Assembly (NCBI RefSeq): GCF_009745985.1 | Contig: NZ_WFIX01000191.1 | Location: 186,001 to 250,000 of the forward strand | Reading direction: 5' to 3' | DNA length: 64,000 bases | Source: Microbacterium karelineae | GTDB taxonomy: Bacteria > Actinomycetota > Actinomycetes > Actinomycetales > Microbacteriaceae | Shown: piece after piece, positions 25,086 to 34,020 of the stretch | Numbering within the stretch: the first letter of the stretch is position 1 | How the letters are laid out: every line of letters begins with the position of its first letter | Made by a program: the position numbers and the translations under genes | Notes under the pieces: generated by a model | What the model was told of the DNA's origin: nothing | Databases searched by the model: none | The model's input: only the letters and a program-made list of their open reading frames with translations

Positions 25086-25111
25086 AAAGCCCGGACCGAA
25101 GTCCGGGCTTT
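25086..25111 (-). terminator. rho-independent terminator after tRNA-Glu
   Basis: AAAGCCCGGAC/GTCCGGGCTTT, an 11-bp perfect stem with a 4-nt loop, lies 7 bp downstream of the tRNA 3' end, with a TTT run closing the stem. Confidence 0.85.
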
Positions 25112-25117
25112 CTGCGG

Positions 25118-25190
25118 TGACCCCAGCGGGATTCGAACCCGCGTTACCGGCGTGAGAGGCCAGCGTACTAGGCCGCTATACGATGGGGCC
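25118..25190 (-). tRNA. tRNA-Glu (CTC)
   Basis: A 73-nt cloverleaf: acceptor GGCCCCA/TGGGGTC (one G-U), anticodon stem CTGGC/GCCGG with loop CTCTCAC giving anticodon CTC, T-loop GGTTCGAATCC, discriminator A, CCA not encoded. It is followed by a terminator and preceded by a consensus-like promoter. Confidence 0.95.
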
Positions 25191-25234
25191 GCATGTCTTC
25201 TGTTGTGTGTCCCCGCTCTCGCGGCAACCAGATA

Positions 25235-25263
25235 ACTGTACAACGATCCTGCGCGCAGGACAA
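25235..25263 (-). promoter_or_regulatory. promoter of tRNA-Glu
   Basis: -35 TTGTCC (25258-25263), 17-bp spacer, -10 TACAGT (25235-25240) on the minus strand, about 45 bp before the tRNA 5' end. The spacing is optimal for a housekeeping sigma factor. Confidence 0.6.
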
Positions 25264-25366
25264 AATCGGGCGACCCCGCTCGCGCCGCCCGGGCGTGTCT
25301 TCCTGATCGCGAGCTTATTCGTCGCGCCCCTCGAACGGAACCCCCACCTGGTGGCATCCTCGGATC

Positions 25367-26008
25367 ATGCGCGTCACGAAGCACGAACACGCCTTCCTCA
25401 CGATCGAACGCGACGGCGAGACCCTCGTCGTCGACCCGGGGGCCTTCACCGCCGAGCTCGGTGCCCTCGAGAACGTCGTCGGCGTCGTCGTCACCCACGA
25501 GCATCCCGACCACTGGACCCCCGACCATCTGCGGCGCCTCGCGGAGGCGTTCCCCGATGCGCCGATCCTCACGACCGCGGCGACGGCCGCGGCCGCCCCC
25601 GTCGAGGCGACGATCGTCTCCCCCGGCGACGCCGTCACGGTGGGATCCTTCGCGCTGCGGTTCTTCGGCGGCACCCACAACGAGATCCACTCGTCGCTCC
25701 CCCTCGTCGACAACGTCGGCGTGCTCGTCGACGACGCGGTCTACTACCCCGGCGACTCGTACGCCGTCCCGGAGGGTGTCGATGTCGCGCTCCTTGCGGC
25801 GCCGATCGGCGCCCCCTGGCTGAAGATCGGCGAGGCGATGGACTTCGTCCTCGCGGTCGCGCCGCGCGCGGCGTTCGGCACCCACGACGTGCCGCTGTCC
25901 GACGTCGGCCTCGGCATGCACCGGCAGCGCCTCGCGTGGGCGACCGAGCAGGGCGGAGGCACCTTCCACGAGCTCGCCCCCGGCGAGTCGATCGACATCG
26001 CGCCGTGA
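25367..26008 (+). CDS. MBL-fold metallohydrolase (UlaG/YycJ-like)
   Basis: 213 aa. The zinc-binding HEHPDHW motif (about 44-50) is followed by GGTHNEIHSS, YYPGDSY and a late FGTHDVP His: a metallo-beta-lactamase fold of the small UlaG-like group. Substrate unknown. The start ATG 25367 follows a 177-bp gap that holds the tRNA-Glu promoter on the other strand. It is a single gene, 86 bp before the CoA-transferase gene on the same strand. Confidence 0.85.
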   Translation: MRVTKHEHAFLTIERDGETLVVDPGAFTAELGALENVVGVVVTHEHPDHWTPDHLRRLAEAFPDAPILTTAATAAAAPVEATIVSPGDAVTVGSFALRFFGGTHNEIHSSLPLVDNVGVLVDDAVYYPGDSYAVPEGVDVALLAAPIGAPWLKIGEAMDFVLAVAPRAAFGTHDVPLSDVGLGMHRQRLAWATEQGGGTFHELAPGESIDIAP

Positions 26009-26094
26009 TCCGCGGGGGCGGACTGGTCGTCTTCGAGGCGCGGTGCGACCGCGCGCCGCTCCCGAGGCGCGGCGCCCGCGCGTAGCCTGGCGCC

Positions 26095-27345
26095 ATGAGC
26101 GTGACGGTGCGCAGGTGGTGGCGATGTCCCCTCGACGTCGAGTCCCTCGTCGTGCCCTCGGTGGAGGTCGCCGCCGACGAGGCCGCGCGGCTCGCCGCGG
26201 AGCGTGGGAAGCCCGTCGTGGTCGAGACCACGGCCGAGCTGGTGAGGGCCGCGTTCGGCGCCTTCTCCCATCTGCGCGTCGACGGCCGCAGCGTGGATCC
26301 GTGGGCGCCGATGTCGGGGTTCCTGCGCACCCGAGATGGATTCCTGCGCGTGCACGCCAACTACCCGCACCATGCGGAGGCGATCCGCGCCGCGACGGGG
26401 GCGTCCGACCGCCCCACGCTCGACGACGCCGCGTCGTCGTGGCGGGCCGACGATCTCGAGGCGGCGATCATCGAGGCGGGAGGGATCGCGACGCGCGTGC
26501 GCACCGAGCGCGAGTGGCGCGAGCATCCCCACGGCCTGGCGACCGCCGAGGATCCGTGGATCCACGTGCAGCGGGCGGGATCCCGCCCCGTCTCGCCGTC
26601 CCGTGGGCGTCCCCTCGACGGGATCCGCGTGCTCGACCTGACGAGGGTCCTCGCGGGCCCGAGCTGCTCGCAGATGCTCGCCTGCCTCGGTGCGGACGTG
26701 CTCCGCGTCGATCCCCCGCGGATCCCCGAGCTGATCGACCAGCACCTCGTGACCGGCATGGGCAAGCGCTCGGCGGTCGCGGATCTCGCCGAGCGCGGCG
26801 ACGAGGTGCGCGGCCTCGCGCGCTCTGCCGACGTCGTGCTGCTCGGCTACCGGCCCGGATCCCTCGACCGCTACGGCCTGTCGCCCGAGGAGCTCGTCTC
26901 CGAGACGCCGTCGCTCGTGGTCGGATCGCTGTCGGCGTGGGGAGAGAGCGGTCCGTGGGGCGAGCGCGGCGGCTTCGACTCGATCGTGCAGGCGGCGACC
27001 GGCATCGCGGAGGTCTGCGCTCGCGAGGACGGCGCTCCCGGCGCGCTGCCCGTGCAGGCGCTCGACTACGCGACAGGCGCGCACCTGGCCGCACGCGTGA
27101 TGGGCCTGCTCGCTGATGGCGTCGGCGGGATCGTCCGCGCGAGCCTCGTGGGCGCCGCGCGCACGCTGCTCGCGCGCGACCGCATCGCGCACGACGAGGA
27201 GATCCCCCTCGGCGTGCCCGTCGTGAACGTCTCCTCCCCGCACGGCGAGCTGCTCGCCGTGCCCCCGCCGCTCCTCGTCGACCGGCGCACCATCGAACGC
27301 GATGTCGGCGAGTACGGCGGCGCCGCGCTCGAATGGGCGTCCTGA
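26095..27345 (+). CDS. CaiB/BaiF-type (class III) CoA-transferase
   Basis: 416 aa. The clear family region begins near residue 175: PLDGIRVLDLTRVLAGPSCSQMLACLGADVLRVD, then GKRSAVADL, DVVLLGYRPGSLDRYGL and GFDSIVQAATG. Class III enzymes move CoA between carboxylic acids and usually have the catalytic Asp after the first conserved block. The N-terminal ~170 residues are a poorly conserved repeat-like half. Substrate cannot be assigned. It converges on the lipid kinase gene with a 4-bp gap. Confidence 0.85.
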   Translation: MSVTVRRWWRCPLDVESLVVPSVEVAADEAARLAAERGKPVVVETTAELVRAAFGAFSHLRVDGRSVDPWAPMSGFLRTRDGFLRVHANYPHHAEAIRAATGASDRPTLDDAASSWRADDLEAAIIEAGGIATRVRTEREWREHPHGLATAEDPWIHVQRAGSRPVSPSRGRPLDGIRVLDLTRVLAGPSCSQMLACLGADVLRVDPPRIPELIDQHLVTGMGKRSAVADLAERGDEVRGLARSADVVLLGYRPGSLDRYGLSPEELVSETPSLVVGSLSAWGESGPWGERGGFDSIVQAATGIAEVCAREDGAPGALPVQALDYATGAHLAARVMGLLADGVGGIVRASLVGAARTLLARDRIAHDEEIPLGVPVVNVSSPHGELLAVPPPLLVDRRTIERDVGEYGGAALEWAS

Positions 27346-27349
27346 CGCC

Positions 27350-28282
27350 TCAGCGCACGCGGATCGCGGCAGGCTGCACGCTGATCGAGGCGCGGGTGAT
27401 CTCGCCGATGTCGTCGCCGTCGACCTCGAAGACGCGCGGCTCGGCGAGATCGAGGCCCAGCTTCGTCAGGCGGCGGTGCGTCACGCTGTCGCTGCTCTGC
27501 GCGTCATCGGAGCCGAACAGGCGCGCGATCCCGTTGTCCCAGACGACGTTCTTCAGCGTGTCAGCCCACCCGCCGACGCCCTCGGCATCGAGCACGAAGA
27601 GGTCGAGTTCGCCGTCGGAGGGATCCGCGTCGGGCAGCAGCGTGAACCCGCCTTGGAGGGTGCCGCAGTTGCCGACGATGAGCGTGTGCGCGTCGTCCTC
27701 CTCGCTCTCCCCGTCGGCGAACGTGAGCGTCACGCGGATCACCTCGCTCGCCGAGACCGCCCGGCCGAGCGACTCGACGTAGGCGAGCCAGCCGGCCTTG
27801 TCCTTGAGATCGTCGTCGGTCTCGGTGATCATGTGCGCGTCGATGCCGAAGCCGGCCATGACGGCGAACGCGTAGCGCTCGTCGATGCCGTCACCCTCGA
27901 CCTCGGCCCAGCCGAGGTCGATCGCGCGCGGCTCGCCGTTCAGCGCGCGCTCGACGGCCGCCCGGACGTCGCCGAGCGGCACGTCGAGGTTCCGCGCGAG
28001 GAGGTTCCCGGTTCCGAGCGGGACGATGCCGAGGTCGACGTCCGCGCCGCTCTCGCCGAGGTGGGCGGCGACGGCGCGCACTGTGCCGTCGCCGCCGGCG
28101 GCGAGGATCAGGTCGGCTCCCGCATCGATCGCCGCGCGGGCCGCCGAGATGCCCGGATCGTCGACCTCGGTCTCGTGCCAGGTGACGGTCTCGACGGCGA
28201 CCGCCGACACGGCGGCCTCGAGCTCGTCGCGCGAGCCCTTCGAGGGGTTGAACACGATGCCGATGTGGGTCGCCTGCGCCAT
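27350..28282 (-). CDS. diacylglycerol/lipid kinase family protein
   Basis: 310 aa. DAGK catalytic domain: IVFNPSKG at the N-terminus, AAGGDGTVRAVAAHL (the GGDGT motif, about 61-65) and PLGTGNLLARNLDVP. The C-terminal beta-sandwich ends with EVDGDDIGE. It phosphorylates diacylglycerol or a related lipid at the membrane. It is cytosolic, with no TM segment. ATG 28282 has a GGAGAG-like site upstream. Confidence 0.9.
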   Translation of the reverse strand: MAQATHIGIVFNPSKGSRDELEAAVSAVAVETVTWHETEVDDPGISAARAAIDAGADLILAAGGDGTVRAVAAHLGESGADVDLGIVPLGTGNLLARNLDVPLGDVRAAVERALNGEPRAIDLGWAEVEGDGIDERYAFAVMAGFGIDAHMITETDDDLKDKAGWLAYVESLGRAVSASEVIRVTLTFADGESEEDDAHTLIVGNCGTLQGGFTLLPDADPSDGELDLFVLDAEGVGGWADTLKNVVWDNGIARLFGSDDAQSSDSVTHRRLTKLGLDLAEPRVFEVDGDDIGEITRASISVQPAAIRVR

Positions 28283-28376
28283 GATCGCTCTCCTTCTCTC
28301 GCGCGCCGCCGGTCGGCCGCGGCTGAGATCGGATTAGGCCTGCGACGGCCCACAGGGCCTGCGAATCCGCCGCGCG

Positions 28377-28997
28377 TCACCCGGCGTCGGGCAGAGGCCT
28401 CCGCACGGCGTGCGGCACGCGCCAGCGGAACCACAGGGCGAGGATCCGCAGGGCGAACACGAGCGCGGCGACGACGTACGCGATCCACTCGGCGTACCAG
28501 CCCGCGATCCAGATCGCGGTGACGAGTGCGGCGCCGAGCATCGCCGGAAGCGCGTAGATGTCGCGCGGGTCGAACAGTTGCGGGTCCCGGTTCGCGACGA
28601 CGTCGCGCAGCAGTCCGCCGCCGACGCCCGTCGTCACCCCGAGGAGGATCGCCGCCACAGGGTTCATCCCGTGCTCGAGCGCCTTCACGGCCCCCGTCGT
28701 GCAGAACACGCCCAGCCCGGCGGCATCGCACACGAGCAGCGGCCGCGTGAACCGGCGCATGTGACCGTGCAGGACGTAGACGATCCCCGCGGCGACGAGC
28801 GGCGGAACGAGATACACGGGCCGGTCGAACGCCGTCGGCGTGAGGCCGAGGACGAGATCGCGCACGACGCCGCCGCCGAGGCCCGTGAGGCACCCGAGCA
28901 GCACCGATCCGATGATGTCGAAGCCCCGACGCGCCGCGAGGAGCGAGCCGGACAGCGCGAAGAAGAACACGCCCAGGAGGTCGAGCGTCAGCGACAT
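28377..28997 (-). CDS. UPF0126/TRIC-type cation channel protein
   Basis: 206 aa, seven predicted membrane helices formed by two repeats of a three-helix unit. Each repeat has the glycine-rich GLGGGVVRD / GVGGGLLRDVVANRDPQLF signature of bacterial TRIC (YadS/YicG) channels. It is a probable K+ or monovalent cation pore, or a transporter of small solutes; the substrate is not visible. It lies alone upstream of the lipid kinase gene. Confidence 0.9.
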   Translation of the reverse strand: MSLTLDLLGVFFFALSGSLLAARRGFDIIGSVLLGCLTGLGGGVVRDLVLGLTPTAFDRPVYLVPPLVAAGIVYVLHGHMRRFTRPLLVCDAAGLGVFCTTGAVKALEHGMNPVAAILLGVTTGVGGGLLRDVVANRDPQLFDPRDIYALPAMLGAALVTAIWIAGWYAEWIAYVVAALVFALRILALWFRWRVPHAVRRPLPDAG

Positions 28998-29051
28998 ACG
29001 GGCACTCCTCTTCCGTGCATCCCCGCGATCATACGGCCCGCAGGCACGAGA

Positions 29052-29075
29052 AAACCCCCGCCTGAGCGGGGGTTT
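29052..29075 (-). terminator. rho-independent terminator after tRNA-Gln
   Basis: AAACCCCCGC/GCGGGGGTTT, a perfect 10-bp stem with a 4-nt loop, lies 7 bp beyond the tRNA 3' end and is followed by a T-rich tract on the minus strand. Confidence 0.85.
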
Positions 29076-29082
29076 CTCTCTG

Positions 29083-29154
29083 CTGGGGTACCTGGACTCG
29101 AACCAAGAATGGCGGTACCAGAAACCGCTGTGTTGCCAATTACACCATACCCCA
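29083..29154 (-). tRNA. tRNA-Gln (CTG)
   Basis: A 72-nt cloverleaf: acceptor TGGGGTA/TACCCCA with U1-A72 as usual for tRNA-Gln, anticodon stem GCGGT/ACCGC with loop TTCTGGT giving anticodon CTG, T-arm GGTTCGAGTCC, discriminator G, CCA not encoded. It lies 92 bp upstream of the gltX stop region in the same orientation. Confidence 0.95.
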
Positions 29155-29187
29155 AGGGCGCTCCGGCTCTCGCCGTCACAAGTGACC

Positions 29188-29217
29188 AGCTTACCCGAAC
29201 CTCGGATCGGGTGCCAA
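29188..29217 (-). promoter_or_regulatory. promoter of tRNA-Gln
   Basis: -35 TTGGCA (29212-29217), 18-bp spacer, -10 TAAGCT (29188-29193) on the minus strand, ~34 bp before the tRNA 5' end. Confidence 0.5.
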
Positions 29218-29246
29218 TTCGACCGTGCAGCCGGGGCGTGTCGCGC

Positions 29247-30752
29247 TCAGTCCGCGACGCGCTGCGCGAGGGTGCGCAGGCGCTCGAGCGTGCGCACCCG
29301 GCCGAGCAGCTCCATCGATTCGAACAGCGGCGGCGAGACGCGGCGGCCCGAGATCGCGACGCGCGGCGCGGCGTAGGCGACGCGCGGCTTGAGCTCGAGG
29401 CGGTCGATGAGCGCGGCCGCGAGGGCCGCCTGGATGGGCTCCGCACGGAAGTCATCCAGCCCCTCGAGCGCCTCGACGCTCGCGTGGAGGATGCGCGGGG
29501 CATCCTTCAGCTTGGCGACCGCGTCCTCGTCGTAGGCGAGCTCGTCCGTGAAGAGGAAGCCGAGCATGTCGCCGACCTCGCCGAGCATCTGCATGCGCTC
29601 CTGCACGAGAGGCGCGGCCGCCGCCACGAGGGCGAGCTCCTCGTCCGTCGGCTCCTCCCCCAGCGCGCCCGCGCTCTGCAGGTACGGCACGAGGCGCGCG
29701 GCGAAGTCGTCGGCGGCGAGCATGCGCACGTGGTCGCCGTTGATCGACTCGGCCTTCTTCTGGTCGAAGCGCGCCGGGTTCGGGTTCACCTGCTCGATGT
29801 CGAACGCCCGCACGAACTCGTCGAGCGAGAACACATCACGGTCGGGCGCGATCGACCAGCCGAGCAGCGCGAGGTAGTTGAGCAGGCCCTCGCGGATGAA
29901 GCCCTTGTCGCGCTGCAGGAACAGGTCGGCGCGCGGGTCGCGCTTCGACAGCTTCTTGGTGCCGTCGCCCAGTACGAGGGGCATGTGCCCGAATCGCGGG
30001 ATGAAGCTCGTCACACCGGCGTCGATGAGCGCGCGGTACAGCACGATCTGCCGGGCCGTCGACGGCATGAGGTCCTCGCCGCGCAGCACGTGCGTGATGC
30101 CCATGAGGGCGTCGTCGACGGGGTTCACGAACGTGTAGAGCGGGATCCCGTTCGGGCGCACGATGACGAAGTCCGAGAAGGATCCGGCGGGGAACGTCAC
30201 CTCGCCGCGGATCAGGTCGACGTAGGTGATGTCCTCATCGGGGACCTTGAGCCGCAGGGCGGGCTGGCGCCCCTCCGCGCGGTACGCGGCGCGCTGGTCG
30301 TCGGTGAGGTCGCGATCGAAGTTGTCGTAGCCCTGCTGCTTCGCGCGGCCGTTCGCCTCGTTGCGCGCGTCGATCTCCTCGGCGGTCGAGAAGCTCTCGT
30401 AGACGAGGCCCTTCTCGACGAGCTGGTCGAGCACCCCGCGGTGCAGGTCGTGCCGCTCGGACTGGCGGTACGGCGCGTGCGGGCCGCCGACCTCGACGCC
30501 CTCGTCCCAGTCGATGCCGAGCCACGTGAGGGCGTCGATCAGCTGCTCGTAGCTCTCCTGGCTGTCGCGGTTCGCGTCGGTGTCCTCGATGCGGAAGACG
30601 AGCGTGCCGCCGTGGTGGCGCGCGAACGCCCAGTTGAACAGCGCCGTGCGGACGAGGCCCACGTGGGGCAGGCCGGTCGGAGACGGGCAGAAGCGCACGC
30701 GCACGTCGCCGCCCGTGGCCTGTGTGGTGAGGGAATCGGGTGCAGATGACAT
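29247..30752 (-). CDS. gltX: glutamyl-tRNA synthetase (non-discriminating type likely)
   Basis: 501 aa. Class I synthetase with [19 protein letters not shown] (HIGH-type motif PHVG) and KLSKRDP (KMSKS-type), plus the GluRS C-terminal anticodon-binding helices. It charges tRNA-Glu. Most actinobacteria lack GlnRS and use GltX plus GatCAB to make Gln-tRNA-Gln, which fits a neighbouring tRNA-Gln, but this is an inference. It is 31 bp downstream of the divergent-looking end of the MFS gene. Confidence 0.95.
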   Translation of the reverse strand: MSSAPDSLTTQATGGDVRVRFCPSPTGLPHVGLVRTALFNWAFARHHGGTLVFRIEDTDANRDSQESYEQLIDALTWLGIDWDEGVEVGGPHAPYRQSERHDLHRGVLDQLVEKGLVYESFSTAEEIDARNEANGRAKQQGYDNFDRDLTDDQRAAYRAEGRQPALRLKVPDEDITYVDLIRGEVTFPAGSFSDFVIVRPNGIPLYTFVNPVDDALMGITHVLRGEDLMPSTARQIVLYRALIDAGVTSFIPRFGHMPLVLGDGTKKLSKRDPRADLFLQRDKGFIREGLLNYLALLGWSIAPDRDVFSLDEFVRAFDIEQVNPNPARFDQKKAESINGDHVRMLAADDFAARLVPYLQSAGALGEEPTDEELALVAAAAPLVQERMQMLGEVGDMLGFLFTDELAYDEDAVAKLKDAPRILHASVEALEGLDDFRAEPIQAALAAALIDRLELKPRVAYAAPRVAISGRRVSPPLFESMELLGRVRTLERLRTLAQRVAD

Positions 30753-30783
30753 CGCGTCCCAGCTTAGTCAGCCGGGCGCCGCC

Positions 30784-32037
30784 TCACCTGCGACCGAGCG
30801 GGGAGAGCGCGACGACCGCGCCGACGACGACGAGGGCGACGAGGGCGAGGCCGCCGTACTCGATCCAGGCGAGCACACCGCCCGCCGCGATGGCGCAGAT
30901 CGCGCCCGTGAGGTTCATGGTCAGGTCGCTGCGCCCCTGGCGCCGCGTCCGCAGCGCGGGCGCCGTCGCCTCGGTCAGCAGCGACGCCCCGGCGACGGTC
31001 GACGCGCTCCACCCCAGGCCCAGGAGCACGAGAGCGACCGTCACCGCGGCGGCCGAGTGCTGTCCGAGCGCGGCGACGGCAAGCGCCGCGGCGAGCAGCG
31101 CCTGCCCGAGGAGGATCGTGCGCACGCGGCCGAGGCGGTCGGAGAGGATCCCGAACACGGGCGAGAGCCCGTACATGCCCGCGATGTGCAGGCTGATCGT
31201 GAATCCGATGACGCTCACGGCGGCCCCGTGGTGCGCGAGGTGCACGGGCGTCATGGCCATGACGGCGACCATCGTGCCGTGCGCGCCCGCGACGGCGAGG
31301 ATCGCGTACCGTGCGGCGACGGGCCGGTCGGCGCGCTCGACCGGTCGATCGCCCTCCGCGCGCGCCGCGATCTCGATCGCGACCTCGGCGGCGACGCGCA
31401 GCGGATCCGGTCGGAGGAAGATCGCGTAGAGGACGACGGCGAGGACCTGGGCGGCGAGGGCGAACACGTAGGGACCCGTGAGGAGCGGCATGCCGAGCGC
31501 CCGCCCGATCGCCTCGCCCGGCCCCGTGAGGTTCGGGCCCAGCACGGATCCGATCGTCGTCGCCCACACCACGAGCGAGAGGTCGCGGCCCCGCGTCGCA
31601 TCGGATGCGAGGTCCGTCGCCGCGAACCGCGACTGCAGATTCGCTGCCATGCCCGCGCCGACGAGCGCGAAGCCCGCGAGGAGGGCCGCGAACGAGCCGA
31701 TCCCGGTGGCGATCACGATGAGAACGATCCCGACGAGCGCGACGAGCATGCCGGCCGTGAGCGAGATGCGCCGCCCCGAGCGGTGCGCGAGAGCGGCCAG
31801 CGGCACCGCGAGGAGGGCCGCGCCGAGTGTCAAGGCCGCCGCCGCGAGCCCGGAGAGCGCATCGAGGCCCGATACCTGCGCGGCGAGCAGCGCGCCGACC
31901 GACAGCGTGGCTCCCGCCGCGATGCCACCGAGGATCTGGCCGATCGCGAGCACCACGACAGTGCGGCGCTGGATCGCGCCGATGTCGCGCACGCCGGCGG
32001 CCGAGGCGGATCCCTGCGGCGCGCGCCCCGTCGTCAT
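30784..32037 (-). CDS. MFS transporter
   Basis: 417 aa from ATG 32037; the longer frame to 32103 overlaps the FAH gene and is not needed. Twelve hydrophobic helices. The MFS loop 2-3 signature appears as AHRSGRRISLTAGML and its repeat as SDRLGRVRTILLGQA. A very short loop 6-7 carries the acidic AEGDRPVERADRP stretch. Substrate unknown. It begins 1 bp after the FAH-gene stop, so the two are co-translated. Confidence 0.85.
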   Translation of the reverse strand: MTTGRAPQGSASAAGVRDIGAIQRRTVVVLAIGQILGGIAAGATLSVGALLAAQVSGLDALSGLAAAALTLGAALLAVPLAALAHRSGRRISLTAGMLVALVGIVLIVIATGIGSFAALLAGFALVGAGMAANLQSRFAATDLASDATRGRDLSLVVWATTIGSVLGPNLTGPGEAIGRALGMPLLTGPYVFALAAQVLAVVLYAIFLRPDPLRVAAEVAIEIAARAEGDRPVERADRPVAARYAILAVAGAHGTMVAVMAMTPVHLAHHGAAVSVIGFTISLHIAGMYGLSPVFGILSDRLGRVRTILLGQALLAAALAVAALGQHSAAAVTVALVLLGLGWSASTVAGASLLTEATAPALRTRRQGRSDLTMNLTGAICAIAAGGVLAWIEYGGLALVALVVVGAVVALSPLGRR

Positions 32038-32038
32038 G

Positions 32039-32806
32039 TCAGGCCGCGTCGCGCACGGGATTGCGCAGGATCCCGATGCCCGGGATCTCGACTTCGACGG
32101 CATCGCCCGCCTGGAACGGGCCGACCCCGGCGGGCGTGCCCGTGAGGATCAGGTCGCCCGGCAGGAGCGTGAACGCCGCCGAGACGTATTCGATGATCGT
32201 CGGCACGTCGAAGATCATGTCGCGGAACGCGCCGCGCTGCTTCTCCTGCTCGTTGAGCCGCGTGATGACCTCGCCGTTCGCGAGGTCGAACTCGGTCTCG
32301 ATGGCGGGGCCGACGGGACAGAACGTGTCCATGCCCTTCGCGCGCGCCCACTGGCCGTCGCTCGCCTGCAGGTCGCGGGCCGTCACGTCGTTCGCGACCG
32401 TATAGCCGAAGACGACGTCCATCGCGTCGGCGGCGGACACGTTCTTCGCGATCTTGCCGATCACGACCGCCAGCTCGCCCTCCCACTGCGTGTCGTTCGA
32501 CTGCGGCGGCCGCACGATCGCGTCGCCCGGCCCGATGACCGACGTGTTCGGCTTGAGGAACAGCAGCGGCTCAGCGGGCACATCGTTGCCCAGCTCGGCC
32601 GCGTGATCGCGGTAGTTGCGCCCCACGCACACGACCTTCGAGCGCGGGATCACGGGCGCGAGCAGCGCGACGTCGCCGATCGAGACGCGCTCCCCCGTCG
32701 TGTCGTATCCGGCGAACACCGGATCGCCCTGGAGGACGACGAGCTCGGCGCCGTCGACGATCCCGTACCTGATGGCGTCGTTGTGGCTGAACCTGGCGAT
32801 CTTCAC
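32039..32806 (-). CDS. fumarylacetoacetate hydrolase family protein
   Basis: 255 aa. VVCVGRNYRDHAAELG, then EGELAVVIG (metal-binding Glu residues), YTVANDVTARDLQ and LTGTPAGVGPFQ are the FAH-fold motifs of 2-hydroxyhepta-2,4-diene-1,7-dioate isomerase/acylpyruvase-like enzymes. It hydrolyses or decarboxylates a 1,3-dicarbonyl or oxo-acid with Mg/Mn. Substrate undefined. It is paired with the downstream MFS gene, which might carry a related compound. Confidence 0.88.
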   Translation of the reverse strand: MKIARFSHNDAIRYGIVDGAELVVLQGDPVFAGYDTTGERVSIGDVALLAPVIPRSKVVCVGRNYRDHAAELGNDVPAEPLLFLKPNTSVIGPGDAIVRPPQSNDTQWEGELAVVIGKIAKNVSAADAMDVVFGYTVANDVTARDLQASDGQWARAKGMDTFCPVGPAIETEFDLANGEVITRLNEQEKQRGAFRDMIFDVPTIIEYVSAAFTLLPGDLILTGTPAGVGPFQAGDAVEVEIPGIGILRNPVRDAA

Positions 32807-32872
32807 CCACCCAGCCTAACGACAGCGCCCGGCCGCCGCGACGGAAGGCGCGGCGGCCAGACGCCGGCGCGC

Positions 32873-33973
32873 TCAGGCGTCGAGGCGGCGCAGCCAGCCG
32901 CGCGTGTCCTCGCGTCGGCCGTACTGGATGTCTGTGAGCTCCTCGCGCAGCGACGTCCCGAGGGATCCGGTCGGCTGCTCGTCGACGAAGCCGTCGCCTC
33001 TGAGGGCACCGATCGGCGTGACCACGGCGGCCGTCCCGCATGCGAAGGCCTCGACGATGTCTCCCGCTGCGACGCCGTCGCGCCACTCCTGCAGCGAGAT
33101 CGGGCGGCGCTCGATGGCGTGGCCGCGGTCGGCGGCGAGCTCGAGGATCGAATTGCGGGTGACGCCGTCGAGGATCGTCTCGGACGCGGGCGTCACGAGA
33201 GTGCCGTCCTTCTTCACGAAGACGACGTTCATGCCGCCCAGTTCCTCGACGTTGCCGCGCTGGTCGAGGAAGACGACCTGGTCGCAGCCGTGCTCCGCGG
33301 CCTCCGCCTGGGGAAGCAGGCTCGCCGCGTAGTTGCCGCCGGTCTTCGCGGCCCCCGTCCCGCCCTCGGCGGCGCGCGCGTACTTCTCGCTGAGCCAGAT
33401 CGACACGGGCTTCACGCCGCCCGAGAAGTACGATCCCGCCGGGCTGCCGATCAGGTAGAAGGCGTACTTCTTCGCGGGGCGCACGCCGAGGAACGCCTCC
33501 TTCGCGAACATGAACGGGCGCAGGTACAGCGTCTGCTCGGCGCCGGAGGGCACCCAGGCGCCGTCGACGGCGATGAGCTCGTGCAGGGCCTGCAGGAAGT
33601 GCTCCTCCGGCAGCTCGGGCATCGACAGTCGGCGCGCGCTGCGGTTGAACCGTCGTGCGTTCTGCTCGGGGCGGAAGGTGTAGATGCCGCCATCGGAGTG
33701 GCGATAGGCCTTCATTCCCTCGAAGATCTCCTGCGCGTAGTGCAGGACGGCGGCGGCGGGATCCAGCGAGATGGGCCCGTACGGCTGCACGCGGGGACGG
33801 TGCCACCCGCCTTTCTCGGACCAGCAGATGTCGACCATGTGGTCGGTGAAGACGGTGCCGAAGCCGGGATCCTCGAGCTTCTTCGCGCGCTCGGCGGGCG
33901 AGGCGGCCGCGAGGTTCTTCGTGACCTGGAACGCGAGACGCCCGGGCTCGGCGCCGGATGAGGGGTCGGTCAT
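32873..33973 (-). CDS. ilvE: branched-chain amino acid aminotransferase
   Basis: 366 aa. Fold-type IV PLP enzyme: YAQEIFEGMKAYR, YLRPFMFA, the catalytic Lys in AAKTGGNYAAS, and EAFACGTAAVVTPIG near the C-terminus. It gives the last step of Leu, Ile and Val synthesis and the first of their breakdown. It lies 47 bp downstream of leuB, a small BCAA unit separate from leuCD. Confidence 0.95.
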   Translation of the reverse strand: MTDPSSGAEPGRLAFQVTKNLAAASPAERAKKLEDPGFGTVFTDHMVDICWSEKGGWHRPRVQPYGPISLDPAAAVLHYAQEIFEGMKAYRHSDGGIYTFRPEQNARRFNRSARRLSMPELPEEHFLQALHELIAVDGAWVPSGAEQTLYLRPFMFAKEAFLGVRPAKKYAFYLIGSPAGSYFSGGVKPVSIWLSEKYARAAEGGTGAAKTGGNYAASLLPQAEAAEHGCDQVVFLDQRGNVEELGGMNVVFVKKDGTLVTPASETILDGVTRNSILELAADRGHAIERRPISLQEWRDGVAAGDIVEAFACGTAAVVTPIGALRGDGFVDEQPTGSLGTSLREELTDIQYGRREDTRGWLRRLDA

Positions 33974-34020
33974 GATCGTGTGCTCTTCCTGTCTGCGCTG
34001 ATGGCTGCGCGAGATCCGTG

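Noticed and set aside
23876-25969. Long minus-strand frame spanning terC, tRNA-Glu and the MBL gene
   Set aside because: It runs through a tRNA, a terminator and two well-defined genes in another frame; composition is shadow-like.
33974-34020. Leader or T-box upstream of ilvE
   Set aside because: The 47-bp gap shows no hairpin, no leader peptide and no T-box sequence.
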